A stretch of 54,765 nt of DNA, taken from Synechococcus sp. CS-1328. Its GTDB lineage: Bacteria > Cyanobacteriota > Cyanobacteriia > PCC-6307 > Cyanobiaceae. The DNA is taken from assembly GCF_025128095.1 (NCBI RefSeq), contig NZ_JAHLYT010000047.1:1-54765 (forward strand), in the 5' to 3' direction. Of this stretch, positions 1 to 13,490 are shown in pieces; the stretch's first letter is position 1, and each line of letters starts with the position of its first letter. Below the pieces are notes generated by a model, which saw only the letters and a program-made list of their open reading frames with translations, did not search any database and had not been told where the DNA came from. The position numbers and the translations under genes were made by a program.

Positions 1-2
1 CC

Positions 3-1196
3 GCTGATCTGGTGGCTGCGGCCTCACCGGGCCAGGGCAGGGCAGGGAGCGTGCGGCTGTGCCCCGTGCCGCACCACCTGGCCCATGGCCTGGCGGTGGT
101 GGCGGAACACGGCCTGGCGGCCTGCCTGGAGCAGGCGCCGCTGCTGCTGCTGGTCTGCGACGGCCTCGGCCTCGGGGTTGATGGATCCGGCTCCGAGCCC
201 GCATCCGGCACTGCGCCTACAGCGCCCCTCTGGGGCTGCGAACTGCTGCTGCTTGAAGCCGGCGGGCCTGCGATCGATCCGGCCGCCAAGCCCAGGCTGC
301 ATCCAGCAGGGAAGCCGACCCGGAATCCAGCGGAACCGCTGCTGCGCTGGCGGCGACTGGCCAGCCTGCGGCCCTTCCCCCTGCCCGGTGGGGATCGGGC
401 CAGCGCCGAGCCACGACGGGCGGCACTCGGCCTGCTGGCGGCAGCGGGTCAAACCGCGTTGGAGCACGGCGGTGCCGCGGCCTGCCGGGCGGCCTTCACG
501 GCGGCGGAGTGGCACCTGTTGCTGCAGGCGATCGCCGGCGGCTGCAACAGCCCGCGCTGCTCCAGCCTCGGCCGCCTCTTCGATGCGGTGGCCTCCCTGC
601 TCGACCTCTGCCAGGTGCTCAGCTACGAGGGGCAGGGCGGCCTGCTGCTGCAGGGCCGAGCCGCGGAAGTGCTGGAGGGAGACCCCAGCGCCGCGGAGCG
701 GGCCTATCCCCTGCCGCTGCGGCCGGCCCCGCAGGCGGCGGGCCTGCCGCTCGGCTGGCTCGACTGGCAGCCACTGCTCAAGGCCCTGCTGGAGGAGCTG
801 CCGCTCCAGGCCCGCCCAGGAGCGGGCGCCGTCCAGGCCGCCCGATTCCATCGGGCCGTGATCGGGGGGTTGGTGGCGATGGCGGAGGCGGCCGCACCCG
901 GCTGGGGCTGCCAGCGGGTCGTGCTGGCGGGCGGCTGCTTCCAGAATCGCCTGCTGCTGGAGGGTTGCCGCGCCGGCCTGCGCGCCTCAGGCCTGGAACC
1001 CTTCAGCGCAGAACTTCTGCCCAGCAACGACGGCGGCCTGGCCCTGGGTCAGCTCTGGGCCCTTTCCAGCGCCATGGCTACAACGGAATCGAAGCCGCCC
1101 CACCGCGTGCAGCACGCCCATGTGCCTGGCCCTGCCTGGTCGCATCCTCTCGATCACCCACCAGCCGCCTGCGGTGGAGCCGGTGGAGCCCCCTGA
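3..1196 (+). CDS. hypF: Carbamoyltransferase HypF, C-terminal part (5' end outside window)
   Basis: HypF makes the cyanide ligands of the NiFe-hydrogenase active site from carbamoyl phosphate and passes them to HypE. The frame is already open at the window edge, so only the C-terminal Kae1-like part is visible and the acylphosphatase and YrdC domains lie upstream. Recognisable pieces are a degenerate HHxAH-type motif (VPHHLAHGLAV), CDGLGLG, NSPRCSSLGRLFDAVASLL, LAGGCFQNRLLL and PSNDGGLALGQ. The family normally ends soon after the last motif. Here the frame runs about 40 residues further, over the start of hypC (77 nt overlap). First gene of an operon with hypC, nifJ, a DHODH-like gene, hypD and hypE. 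Confidence 0.9.
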   Translation, partial: ADLVAAASPGQGRAGSVRLCPVPHHLAHGLAVVAEHGLAACLEQAPLLLLVCDGLGLGVDGSGSEPASGTAPTAPLWGCELLLLEAGGPAIDPAAKPRLHPAGKPTRNPAEPLLRWRRLASLRPFPLPGGDRASAEPRRAALGLLAAAGQTALEHGGAAACRAAFTAAEWHLLLQAIAGGCNSPRCSSLGRLFDAVASLLDLCQVLSYEGQGGLLLQGRAAEVLEGDPSAAERAYPLPLRPAPQAAGLPLGWLDWQPLLKALLEELPLQARPGAGAVQAARFHRAVIGGLVAMAEAAAPGWGCQRVVLAGGCFQNRLLLEGCRAGLRASGLEPFSAELLPSNDGGLALGQLWALSSAMATTESKPPHRVQHAHVPGPAWSHPLDHPPAACGGAGGAP

Positions 1197-1355
1197 TCTC
1201 TCCGGCGGCGGCGATCCGCTCTGGCGGGTGGCGGAGGTGGATTTCGGCGGGGTGCGCCAGGCCGTGAGCCTGGCCTGCCTGCCCCAGGCCCGGGTCGGCG
1301 ATCAGGTGCTGGTGCATGTGGGGCTGGCCCTGAGCATCGTTGCGGAGGACGAGCC

Positions 1356-1359
<4 letters not shown>
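1120..1359 (+). CDS. hypC: Hydrogenase maturation chaperone HypC
   Basis: A 79-residue protein beginning MCLALPGRI, the HypC/HybG signature whose Cys2 contacts HypD and the large-subunit precursor while the Fe(CN)2CO unit is built and delivered. Length is typical of the family. It starts inside the 3' end of hypF, and its TGA overlaps the nifJ ATG (ATGA at 1356-1359), so translational coupling is likely. The tail LVHVGLALSIVAEDEP fits the usual HypC C-terminus. Confidence 0.95.
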
Positions 1360-5194
<3,835 letters not shown>

Positions 5195-5198
<4 letters not shown>

Positions 5199-6226
5199 GC
5201 CCCGACCTGTCCACCACCTACCTCGGCCTGGAGCTGCGCAGCCCCCTGGTGGTGGGGGCGGCCCGCCCCCTCAGCGAAGACCCGGACGTGTTGCTGGCCC
5301 TGGAGCGGGCCGGTGCCGGAGCCATCGTGTTGCACTCGCTCTTCCAGGAGGAGATCGAACAGCAGCAGCTCGATCTGCATCGCCACCTGCTGCAGGGCAG
5401 CGACAGCTACGGCGAAGCGCTGAGCTACGTGCCGGAAACAGCGATCAGCCATGGCGGCGATGCTCTCTACCTGCGTCACCTCGACTGGGCCCGGCAGCAT
5501 CTGGCGATTCCGGTGATCGCCAGCCTCAATGGCACCCACCCCGGTCGCTGGGTGGAGACCGCCCGGCGGATGGAGGCGGCGGGGGCGGCGGCGATCGAGC
5601 TGAACATCTATGCCCTGCCCACCGATCCGCTCCTCTCCAGCGCCGCCATCGAAGCCGAAGTGGAGGAAATCGTGCGGGAGGTGCGCGCCGAGGTAAGCCT
5701 GCCGCTGGCCGTGAAGCTGAGCCCCTTTTTCACCAACCTGGCCGCGATGGTGCGGCGCCTGCGCGAGGCCGGCGCCGATGGCCTGGTGCTGTTCAACCGC
5801 TTCTACCAGCCCGACATCGACATCGAGACCCTGGAGGTGCGCCCCAACCTGCTGCTCTCCACCCCCCACGATCTGCGCCTGCCGATGCGCTGGATCGCCC
5901 TGCTGCACGGCCATGAACCGCTCGATCTGGCCGGCAGCGGCGGTGTGCACCGCGGCACCGATGCGGTGCGCCTGCTGATGGCGGGCGCCTGCGTCACCCA
6001 GGTGGTGGGGGCACTGCTGCGCCACGGCCCCCAGCGCCTGTCGGGGCTGGAGGAGGAGCTGCGCCAGTGGCTGGCGGAGCACGAGCATGGCTCCGTGCGC
6101 GAGCTGATCGGTTGCATGAGCCAGAGCCGCTGCCCCAATCCCAGCGAATTCGAGCGGGCTCACTACATGCTGGCGGTGCAGACCTTCCGCCCGGCCGCGG
6201 CCGCAGCGGCACCGGGGCCCTGGTGA
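5195..6226 (+). CDS. Dihydroorotate dehydrogenase-like flavoprotein linked to nifJ
   Basis: A 343-residue TIM-barrel protein of the DHODH-like flavoprotein family (COG0167). Seen: an N-terminal TTYLGLELRSPLVVGAARPLS, AAAIELNIYALPTD, LAVKLSPFFTN, DGLVLFNRFYQPDIDIET, and the FMN-phosphate strand SGGVHRGTDAVRLLMAGA. A DHODH-like gene beside nifJ is a known arrangement, usually annotated 'dihydroorotate dehydrogenase-like'. Its substrate is not established and it need not be the pyrimidine enzyme. The C-terminal part has Cys residues (GCMSQSRCPNP) that might bind metal or mediate electron transfer (speculative). The ATG overlaps the nifJ stop and the TGA overlaps the hypD GTG, so it is tightly coupled. 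Confidence 0.85.
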
Positions 6227-7374
6227 GCACGACCGTTCCGGCGGCCGACACGCGGTACGCCCGTTCTGCTGAGGCGGTGGAGCGCCTGGCCGCGCAGCTG
6301 GCGGCCACCGCGACCCGGCCCTGGACCCTGATGGAAGTGTGCGGCGGCCAGACCCACGCCATCGTGCGCTGGGGTCTGGATCAGTTGCTGCCCGAGGGGA
6401 TCCGCCTGATTCATGGTCCGGGCTGCCCTGTGTGTGTCACGCCCGCGGCCACCCTGGATGCGGCCCTGGCCCTGGCGCGCCAGCCGGAGGTGATCCTCTG
6501 CTCCTACGGAGACATGCTGCGGGTTCCCGGCAGCCGCAGTGGCGATGATCTGCTGGGTGTGCGGGCCGCCGGCGGCGATGTGCGGCTGCTCACCAGCCCC
6601 CTGCAGGCAATCGCTCTGGCCCAGGCCCATCCCGATCGGCTGGTGGTGTTCCTGGCGGTGGGGTTCGAGACCACCGCCCCGGCCACGGCCCTGCTGGTGC
6701 GCCAGGCCACGGCCCTGGGGCTGGTGAATCTGGCGCTGCTGCCGGCCCATGTGCGGGTGGTTCCGGCCATGGAGGCGATCCTGAGTGGACCCGACAACCA
6801 GGTGCAGGGCTTTCTGGCGGCGGGCCATGTGGGAGCGGTGATGGGCACGGCGGAGCTGCAGGGTCTGGTGCAGCGGCAGGGGGTGCCGGTGGTGATCAGC
6901 GGCTTCGAACCCGTGGAGCTGATGGCCGGAATCCTGCGCTGCGTCCAGCTGCTGGAGGCCGGCGAGAGCGCCGTGGCCAACGCCTACGGGCGGGTGGTGC
7001 AGGAAGGGGGTAATCCCGAGGCCCAGCAGCTGATCGAGGCGGTGTTTGAGGTGGTGGATCAACCCTGGCGCGGCCTGGGGGTGATCCCGGCCGGCGGCCT
7101 GGCCCTGCGCCCGGCCTATGCCGCCCTGGAGGCGCGCCATCACCGGCCGCAGCTGCTCGAGCAGCCCCAGCCTGCGGCGGCGCAGGAGCCGCAACAATCG
7201 CAGGAGCCGCATAACCTGCCAGTCTGCATTTCCGGCCAGATCCTGCGCGGGGTGCGGCGCCCCTGCGACTGCCCTGCCTTCGGCAGCAGCTGCACCCCGG
7301 AACATCCCCTGGGCGCCCCGATGGTGTCGAGTGAAGGGGCCTGCGCCGCCTACCACCGCTACCGCCCCAACTGA
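6223..7374 (+). CDS. hypD: Hydrogenase maturation protein HypD
   Basis: Scaffold for assembling Fe(CN)2CO together with HypC. The GTG at 6223 is chosen because it overlaps the upstream TGA (GTGA) and gives 383 residues, the family size; the open frame extends further 5' only as antisense-like sequence. Signature motifs: VCGGQTHAIVRWG, GPGCPVCVTP (active-site Cys pair), CSYGDMLRVPGS, FAVGFETTAPAT-type sequence, GFEPVELM, and a C-terminal 4Fe-4S region ISGQILRGVRRPCDCPAFG with further cysteines. Just before this cluster region lies a Gln/Pro-rich insertion made by an 18-nt duplication (7181-7216). Confidence 0.95.
   Translation: MSTTVPAADTRYARSAEAVERLAAQLAATATRPWTLMEVCGGQTHAIVRWGLDQLLPEGIRLIHGPGCPVCVTPAATLDAALALARQPEVILCSYGDMLRVPGSRSGDDLLGVRAAGGDVRLLTSPLQAIALAQAHPDRLVVFLAVGFETTAPATALLVRQATALGLVNLALLPAHVRVVPAMEAILSGPDNQVQGFLAAGHVGAVMGTAELQGLVQRQGVPVVISGFEPVELMAGILRCVQLLEAGESAVANAYGRVVQEGGNPEAQQLIEAVFEVVDQPWRGLGVIPAGGLALRPAYAALEARHHRPQLLEQPQPAAAQEPQQSQEPHNLPVCISGQILRGVRRPCDCPAFGSSCTPEHPLGAPMVSSEGACAAYHRYRPN
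7181..7216 (+). repeat. 18-nt tandem repeat x2 in hypD
   Basis: CGCAGGAGCCGCAACAAT is followed directly by a second copy with changes in its last bases, encoding two QEPxxx hexapeptides within a Gln/Pro/Ala-rich linker before the C-terminal Fe-S region. Confidence 0.8.
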
Positions 7375-7379
7375 GCAGG

Positions 7380-8381
7380 ATGGAGCAGAACGCCCGGATA
7401 AGGCTGGCCCATGGGGGTGGCGGCACCCTGATGCAGCAGCTGATCGACCAGGAGCTGCGGCGCCTCTACGCCGATCCGCAGCAGCTGCTGCACGACGCCG
7501 CCAGCCTGACCCTGCCCCCGGGGCAGCTCGCCTTCACCACCGACAGCTACGTGGTGCAGCCGCTGGAGTTTCCCGGCGGCGACATCGGCTCCCTGGCGAT
7601 CACCGGCACCGCCAACGACCTCGCCATGGCGGGGGCCCGTCCGCTTCACCTGAGCGTGGCGTTGATTCTGGAAGAGGGGTTGCCACTGAGCCTGTTGCGG
7701 CGTGTCGTGGGATCGATGGTGACCGCCTCCCGCGCTTGCGGCCTCACGATCGTGACCGGCGACACCAAGGTGGTGGAGCGGGGCAAGGCGGACGGCCTGT
7801 TCATCAACACCAGCGGCATCGGTGTGGTGGAAGCATCGCAGCCGATCCATCCCTCCCGGATCGCCGCCGGCGATCAGCTGCTGGTCAGTGGGGATCTGGG
7901 CCGGCACGGCGTGGCGATCCTCGCCGCTCGCCATGGGCTGCAGCTTGATCCTCCGGTGCTGAGCGACTGCGCGCCCCTCTGGCCGTTGGTTCAGCAGCTG
8001 CTGCAGCGGGGTGCGCGGATCCACTGCCTGCGGGATCTCACCCGCGGCGGCCTGGCCAGCGCCCTGCAGGAATTGGCGCTGGCGGCCGGGCTGACGCTGC
8101 AGATCGAGGAGGAGCGGATCCCCGTGATCGAGCCGGTGGCCCGCTGCTGCGACCTGCTGGGCTTCGAGCCGCTGCATCTGGCCAATGAGGGGCGCTTCCT
8201 GGCCGTGGTGCCAGCCGAGAGCCTGGATCGGGTGGCACCCCTGCTGGAGGCCTGGGGCGGCAGCTGGATCGGCTCGGTTCTGCCCGAGATGGGGGAGGCC
8301 CCCGTGCTGCTGCGCACCGCCTACGGCAGCAGCCGCGTGCTCAGGCCCCTGAGCGGAGAACTGCTGCCCAGGATCTGCTGA
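7380..8381 (+). CDS. hypE: Hydrogenase maturation protein HypE
   Basis: HypE dehydrates the carbamoyl group received from HypF to a thiocyanate on its C-terminal cysteine and donates cyanide to iron. It has 333 residues and ends in the diagnostic PRIC, so the catalytic C-terminal Cys is intact. The N-terminus has LAHGGGGTLMQQLIDQ, followed by TTDSYVVQPLEFPGGDIGSLA and GDTKVVERGKADGLFINT, typical of the AIR-synthase/ThiL fold. It starts 5 nt after hypD and is the last visible gene of the operon. No T-rich terminator follows; only a short inverted repeat (GCCTG/CAGGC) is seen near 8412-8429. Confidence 0.96.
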   Translation: MEQNARIRLAHGGGGTLMQQLIDQELRRLYADPQQLLHDAASLTLPPGQLAFTTDSYVVQPLEFPGGDIGSLAITGTANDLAMAGARPLHLSVALILEEGLPLSLLRRVVGSMVTASRACGLTIVTGDTKVVERGKADGLFINTSGIGVVEASQPIHPSRIAAGDQLLVSGDLGRHGVAILAARHGLQLDPPVLSDCAPLWPLVQQLLQRGARIHCLRDLTRGGLASALQELALAAGLTLQIEEERIPVIEPVARCCDLLGFEPLHLANEGRFLAVVPAESLDRVAPLLEAWGGSWIGSVLPEMGEAPVLLRTAYGSSRVLRPLSGELLPRIC

Positions 8382-8456
8382 TCGCCCGTTACAAGAATGT
8401 GCCCCACAGTTGCCTGATATCAACCAGGCGATTGATGCGGCTTGAAAGAAAAATCA

Positions 8457-8528
<72 letters not shown>

Positions 8529-8744
8529 TTTGTGTCTGGATCTGAGTCTGAACTCAGGCCTACCGAGTGATGGTCCATCATCCCGGCGGCTGCGGAAACC
8601 GCTGCCTTGATCGGAGCTTAAACCATCACCCCTCCTGCCACGGCGGCCGAACAACCCGGCCAGGTTTCGTTTCCTGGCAAGCCCCGCCCCTGCGCTGCGA
8701 TCGGCGACCATGGACGCCAGTCACTGATCGAACAACGGGCAGCG

Positions 8745-10220
8745 ATGGTGGGAACGGGTCAGCATGGGGCAGCGCACACCGATGTGCTGATCGTGGGCGG
8801 TGGTGTGTGTGGCACGGCCCTGCTGTTCGAACTGGCCCGCTACACCGACCTCCACCACGTGACCCTGGTGGAGCGCTATGGCCGCCTGGCCCAGGTGAAT
8901 TCGCGCGCCACCAACAACAGCCAGACGATCCACTGCGGCGACATCGAGACCAACTACACCCTCGAGAAGGCTGTGCGGGTGAAGCGCACGGCCGAGATGA
9001 TCGTCCACTACGCCGACCTGCTCGATCCGGCCACGCGCGAGCGCTGCGTCTTCCGCACCCCGAAGATGGTGCTGGGGGTGGGGGAGCAGGAATGCTCCTT
9101 TCTGCGGCAGCGGTTCGAGCGCTTTTCCGCCCATTTCCCCGCCATGGAATGGCTGGAGAAGGAGCAGATCGCCGAATGGGAACCCCAGGTGGCCCTGGTG
9201 AACGGCCAGCTCAGACCTGAGCCCCTCGTGGCGATCGGCATTCGCCGCACCTACACGGCGGTGGATTACGAAGAGCTTTCAGCCTCGTTTGTGAAACAGG
9301 CTCAGCAGGCGGTGCGCGGCAGCGACCGCAGCCTCGACATCCGCATGGGCACCACGGTGGAGGCGATCGAGCCGGAGGGGGAGGGCTTCCGGGTTCGGCT
9401 TCGCGTCACTCCCGCTGCAGGAGCGGCCTCAGGATCGACGCGCCTGGCCACGACTCCAGGAGTGGTGCAGGAGATCGTGGCCCGGCATGTGGTGGTGAAT
9501 GCCGGGGCCCACAGCCTGCTGATGGCGCAGCGGATGGGCTACGGGCTGGAGTACTCCTGCTTGCCGGTGGCCGGCAGCTTCTACTTCACGCCGGATCTGT
9601 TGCGCGGCAAGGTCTACACCGTGCAGAACGACAAACTGCCCTTCGCCGCCATCCACGGCGACCCAGACGTGCGGGCGCCCGGCAAAACCCGGTTCGGCCC
9701 CACGGCCCTGCTCCTGCCCCTGCTGGAGCGCTATAAGCCCGCCTCCTTCTGGGAGTTCCTGCAGGTGCTGCGGCTCGACTGGGCGGTGCTGGCCGTGTTC
9801 TGGCAGCTGCTGCGGATCGCCGACATTCGCAACTACATCCTCAAGAACCTCCTCTTCGAGGTGCCCTGGCTGCGGCGGCGCCTGTTCCTGGCGGACGCCC
9901 GCAAGATCGTGCCGGGCATGCAGCTGCAGGATCTCAGCTTCGCCGAGGGCTATGGCGGCGTCAGACCCCAGCTGATCAACAAGCAGGAGCGCCGCCTGAT
10001 GCTCGGCGAGGCACGGCTCGAACCGATCCCCGGCCTTGTGTTCAACGTGACGCCCTCACCCGGGGGCACCTGCTGCCTGGGCAATGCCGCCATCGACCTC
10101 GAAGCGATCGTGGCGCGGCTGGACTGCGGCTATGACCGCGACCACCTGGCTCACGAGCTGTACGGCGAGGCCCCCGCAGGGGTTGCCGAGCGCACCGCCC
10201 AGCAGACGATCGCCGGCTGA
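8745..10220 (+). CDS. mqo: Malate:quinone oxidoreductase
   Basis: An FAD-dependent enzyme oxidising malate to oxaloacetate and reducing membrane quinone, a membrane-associated alternative to NAD-malate dehydrogenase. 491 residues. The N-terminal FAD-binding motif is DVLIVGGGVCGTALLFELAR, followed by NSRATNNSQTIHCGDIETNY and TAVDYEELS, with a C-terminal LTPSPGGTCCLGNA-like block. The ATG at 8745 is used because the earlier in-frame ATG at 8709 runs into a stop after five codons. Convergent with cobM, whose stop lies only 4 nt beyond the mqo stop. A monocistronic unit is likely. Confidence 0.9.
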   Translation: MVGTGQHGAAHTDVLIVGGGVCGTALLFELARYTDLHHVTLVERYGRLAQVNSRATNNSQTIHCGDIETNYTLEKAVRVKRTAEMIVHYADLLDPATRERCVFRTPKMVLGVGEQECSFLRQRFERFSAHFPAMEWLEKEQIAEWEPQVALVNGQLRPEPLVAIGIRRTYTAVDYEELSASFVKQAQQAVRGSDRSLDIRMGTTVEAIEPEGEGFRVRLRVTPAAGAASGSTRLATTPGVVQEIVARHVVVNAGAHSLLMAQRMGYGLEYSCLPVAGSFYFTPDLLRGKVYTVQNDKLPFAAIHGDPDVRAPGKTRFGPTALLLPLLERYKPASFWEFLQVLRLDWAVLAVFWQLLRIADIRNYILKNLLFEVPWLRRRLFLADARKIVPGMQLQDLSFAEGYGGVRPQLINKQERRLMLGEARLEPIPGLVFNVTPSPGGTCCLGNAAIDLEAIVARLDCGYDRDHLAHELYGEAPAGVAERTAQQTIAG

Positions 10221-10224
10221 GCCG

Positions 10225-10989
10225 TCAGGCGCCGCCGCGGAACAGGTGGTTGTGACTGGCGGAATAGAGCTTCGAGCGGGCTTCGGCCGGTGCCTGCAGG
10301 GCCGGACTCACCACATAGAGGGTGGTGCGGATCAGCTCCTTCTCCCGGCTCACGGCTGCCATGCGCTCGAGGGGCACCACCGTGAGCCACTGGTCCGGCC
10401 AGCTCACCCGATAGCCGATCGCTACAGGGGTGTCGGCCGGATAGTGCCGCAGCAGTTCCGTCTGCACCTCCTCCACGTGGCGGGCACTCAGGTAGAGGCA
10501 GAGGGAGGCCCGCAGTGCCGCCAGCCGTTCCAGGCTTTCGCGCTCCGGCACCCCCGTGCGCCCACCGGCGCGGCTGAGCACGATCGTCTGAACCAGGCCC
10601 GGAATCGTGAGTTCGCTCTGAAGGGCCGAGGCGGTGGCCTGGTAGGCACTCAGGCCAGGCACCACCTCCACACCGATGCCGGCATCGGCTAGGCGACAGA
10701 TCTGTTCGGCCAGCGCCCCATAGAGGCAGGGATCACCGTCATGAAGCCGCACCACCCGTAGGCCCTGGCGGGCGCGATCCAGCACCCGTTCCATCACCTC
10801 CTCGAGGGTGAGGGTGCTGGTCCGGATGCGTTCGCAGGTCGCGGGGGCCAGCGCGGCGATCTGGGGATTCACCAGGGAATCGGTCCAGACCAGCACATCG
10901 GCCTGTTCGAGCAGCCGGGCCGCCCGCAGGGTGAGCAGATCAGGGGCACCGGGACCGGCACCGACGATCCACACCGGATACTCACTCAT
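10225..10989 (-). CDS. cobM: Precorrin-4 C11-methyltransferase
   Basis: A SAM-dependent tetrapyrrole methylase of cobalamin (or pseudocobalamin) synthesis, CobM/CbiF type. The start [21 protein letters not shown] is chosen because its ATG overlaps the lgt TGA (ATGA). It has 254 residues, the usual family size. Motifs seen: the N-terminal [36 protein letters not shown] (SAM-binding), [16 protein letters not shown], and a C-terminal sheet domain. Last gene of the petC-petA-lgt-cobM run. Confidence 0.92.
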   Translation of the reverse strand: MSEYPVWIVGAGPGAPDLLTLRAARLLEQADVLVWTDSLVNPQIAALAPATCERIRTSTLTLEEVMERVLDRARQGLRVVRLHDGDPCLYGALAEQICRLADAGIGVEVVPGLSAYQATASALQSELTIPGLVQTIVLSRAGGRTGVPERESLERLAALRASLCLYLSARHVEEVQTELLRHYPADTPVAIGYRVSWPDQWLTVVPLERMAAVSREKELIRTTLYVVSPALQAPAEARSKLYSASHNHLFRGGA

Positions 10990-11846
10990 GGCTGGGACGT
11001 CACGCCGGAAGGATCGGGCAGGGATCTGTGGCGACCGTAGAGCCACCAGAGGCCGAGGCCGCCCAGAGCGATCAGCAGCAGGCTCATCAGCTGGGCCATG
11101 CGCAGGCCACCACTGCAGAAGGGGGGCTGGGAGAACAGGCAGAGCGGATCGAGGCGCAGCCCTTCGATCCAGATGCGGCCGCTGCTGTAGGCCATCAGGT
11201 AGATGCAGCTCAGGGCGCCAGCCGGGAGGGCGATGCGACCGCGGCTGGCGCTGCGGAAGAGCAGGAGCAGCAGCACACAGACCCCCAGATTCCAGATGGA
11301 TTCATAGAGAAAGGTGGGATGAAAGCCGGTGCGCTCCAGAACTTCCACCGGACGCTGGGCCAGGGGGATATAGAGCTTCCAGGGAAGCTCGGTGGGCAGG
11401 CCGAAGGCTTCGGAATTGAAGAAGTTGCCCCAGCGGCCGATCGCCTGGCCCAGGGCCACCGAAGGCACCAGCACATCGAGCAGGCTCCAGAAGGGCAATG
11501 CCCGCCAGCGGCAGAAGAGGATGGTGGTGAGCACGCCGCCGATCAGGGCACCGTGGATGGCGATGCCGCCACGCCAGATCGCCAGGGCATCCCAGGGATT
11601 GTCCTGGAACTGGCGCCACTCCAGGCTCACGTAATAGAGGCGGGCCCCCAGCACCGCCCCGAGCACGATCAGGGGCAGCAGGTCGGCCACGAGGCTGGGA
11701 TCAATGCCGCGCCTGCGGGCCAGCCGGCTGGAGAGCATCAGGCCCACCAGCACCGCCAGGGCGATTAGCAGGCCATACCAGCGCAGTGCAAAAGGGCCCA
11801 GCTGGAAGACCAGGGGCCCCGGAGAGGTGAACAGAGCAAAGGGCAT
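10986..11846 (-). CDS. lgt: Prolipoprotein diacylglyceryl transferase
   Basis: An integral inner-membrane enzyme that moves diacylglycerol from phosphatidylglycerol to the lipobox cysteine of prolipoproteins. 286 residues with about seven hydrophobic spans. Conserved segments: [28 protein letters not shown] (catalytic His region), [29 protein letters not shown] and [11 protein letters not shown]. The start overlaps the petA stop by one base (TGATG), and its stop overlaps cobM, implying one transcript. Confidence 0.96.
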   Translation of the reverse strand: MPFALFTSPGPLVFQLGPFALRWYGLLIALAVLVGLMLSSRLARRRGIDPSLVADLLPLIVLGAVLGARLYYVSLEWRQFQDNPWDALAIWRGGIAIHGALIGGVLTTILFCRWRALPFWSLLDVLVPSVALGQAIGRWGNFFNSEAFGLPTELPWKLYIPLAQRPVEVLERTGFHPTFLYESIWNLGVCVLLLLLFRSASRGRIALPAGALSCIYLMAYSSGRIWIEGLRLDPLCLFSQPPFCSGGLRMAQLMSLLLIALGGLGLWWLYGRHRSLPDPSGVTSQP

Positions 11847-12778
11847 CAGACGCCTTCGGCGGCCTGCACCTTCTCAATCTGGCGCTTCTTCAGCACCAGC
11901 ATGATCTGAGCCAGGGCCACAGAGGCGAAGAAGGCGAGCAGGCCGTAGATGCGCACGGGATCCTGCAGCACGATCTCGGTATCGATCTGACCAAAACCAC
12001 CCACATTCGGGTCGTTGGAGATCGGGGCACCGGCTTCGACCGCATCACCCACCGCCACGATCAGGCTGGGGCCGGCGGGCACGGTGTCGCTCACGGTGCT
12101 GCCATCGGCGGTGGTGATCTCCACCACAGTGCCGCCACCGTCAGCCGGGGTGATGGCACTCACCTGGCCAGCCACCGAGGCTGTGTAGACCGTGTTGTTC
12201 GACTTCTCACCGGTGGGATAGACCTGGCCGCGTCCGCGATTGCCACCTACGTGGATCGAGTATTTGCCGAAGTGAATGCTGCTGTCAGCGGCAGGATCGG
12301 GAGAGAGGATCGGGAAGACGATCTCCTGGTGCTGATCACCAGGCAACGGACCCACCAGCAGGATGTTGGGCTGGTCGTCGCTGTACTGGGTGTAATAGAT
12401 GCCGGCCGTTTCTTGCTTCAGTTCCTCGGACAGACGATCCTGAGGCGCCAGGATGAAACCATCCGGCAGCATCACCACGGCACCCACGTTCAGGCCGGCG
12501 GCGCTGCCATCACCGGAAACCTGTTGCACTGAGGTGTCGTAGGGGATCTCCACCACCGCCTTGAAGACGGTGTCCGGCATCACGGCCTGGGGCACCTCGA
12601 CGCGGGTGGCCTTCTTGGCGAGATGGCAGTTGGCGCAGACCAGCTTGCCGGTGGCTTCGCGGGGGCTGGCGTAGTTCTGCTGGGCCCAGAAGGGATAGGC
12701 CCAGCTCGGGGCGGCGGCGCTGACGAGCACACCGCAGGCCAGGACAGAGCCGAGCAGAAGAGAAACGAGGCGGCGCAT
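11846..12778 (-). CDS. petA: Cytochrome f (apocytochrome f precursor)
   Basis: The c-type cytochrome subunit of cytochrome b6f, which carries electrons from the Rieske protein to plastocyanin or cytochrome c6. The start [10 protein letters not shown] gives a 310-residue precursor with a Sec signal ending AxA-type at SWA. The mature protein starts at Tyr28 (YPFWAQQNY), whose amino group is the axial haem ligand. The haem site is CANCH (Cys48, Cys51, His52). A single C-terminal membrane span near residues 275-297 is followed by [14 protein letters not shown]. It lies 44 nt downstream of petC, the standard petCA order. Confidence 0.98.
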   Translation of the reverse strand: MRRLVSLLLGSVLACGVLVSAAAPSWAYPFWAQQNYASPREATGKLVCANCHLAKKATRVEVPQAVMPDTVFKAVVEIPYDTSVQQVSGDGSAAGLNVGAVVMLPDGFILAPQDRLSEELKQETAGIYYTQYSDDQPNILLVGPLPGDQHQEIVFPILSPDPAADSSIHFGKYSIHVGGNRGRGQVYPTGEKSNNTVYTASVAGQVSAITPADGGGTVVEITTADGSTVSDTVPAGPSLIVAVGDAVEAGAPISNDPNVGGFGQIDTEIVLQDPVRIYGLLAFFASVALAQIMLVLKKRQIEKVQAAEGV

Positions 12779-12822
12779 GGGAGAGGGGGCGGCTGGACGG
12801 GCGGAGAGAAAAGGGAAGCGGC

Positions 12823-13359
12823 TCAGACCCACCAGGGCTTCTCACCCGTGCGGAAATCGGTGTCGGTCCACTGGCTGAGGAACACGGTGTCGTTCTCGAC
12901 CGACACATTCGCCAGGGCCAGCGACAGGGGTGCCGGACCGCGCACCACCTTGCCGGTGGCGTCGTACTGGCTGCCGTGGCAGGGGCACATGAACTTGTTG
13001 GCGCCGCTGTTCCAGGGCACCACGCAGCCCAGGTGAGTGCAGATCGCGTTGATGCCGTAGCTGCCGATCGCGTCGGCACCTTCAACGATCAGATAGGTGG
13101 GGTCGCCCTTGAGGCCCTGCACCAGGCTCCGATCTCCCTCCTTGTGGGTGTCCAGCCAGCCCGTGGCCGTCACGGTGTTGCCGAGCTCATCCTTGGCGGT
13201 GGTGCCGCCACCACCGCCAGCGGCCCGGGGGGGGATGAAGTAGTTCACCACCGGATAGAGAGCGCCGAGAGCCACCCCGGTGAGCGAACCGAAGGTGAGC
13301 AGATTCATGAACTGCCGACGACCCATTCCGGGCACATCGCTCGCAGGCATCTGGGTCAT
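12823..13359 (-). CDS. petC: Rieske iron-sulfur protein of cytochrome b6f
   Basis: A 178-residue Rieske protein. An uncleaved N-terminal anchor with a twin-arginine ([11 protein letters not shown]) and a hydrophobic stretch is followed by a Gly-rich hinge (AAGGGGG, residues 46-52) and the 2Fe-2S domain. Cluster ligands lie in [10 protein letters not shown] (Cys107, His109) and CPCHGSQYD (Cys125, His128), with the disulphide pair Cys112/Cys127. It receives electrons from plastoquinol on the lumenal side and is Tat-dependent in this family; tatC lies nearby on the same strand. First gene of petC-petA-lgt-cobM, transcribed away from the DUF3067 gene. Confidence 0.98.
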   Translation of the reverse strand: MTQMPASDVPGMGRRQFMNLLTFGSLTGVALGALYPVVNYFIPPRAAGGGGGTTAKDELGNTVTATGWLDTHKEGDRSLVQGLKGDPTYLIVEGADAIGSYGINAICTHLGCVVPWNSGANKFMCPCHGSQYDATGKVVRGPAPLSLALANVSVENDTVFLSQWTDTDFRTGEKPWWV

Positions 13360-13490
13360 GCGGGGCTGACGGTCGTCGGGACCGAGGCAACGTGGCGACC
13401 ATTATGAACCTTGCCCAGCCCGGCACGTCCGCCACCCGGGGGCTGACCAGGCTGGCTGCAACATGCTGTGGTGGAGTCCGCCCTGCTTCC

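Noticed and set aside
526..534. HIP1 octamer (GCGATCGC) enrichment
   Set aside because: A few copies occur (near 526, 16101, 41287 and 47094), but by eye not more than GC-rich cyanobacterial DNA could give; no count was possible.
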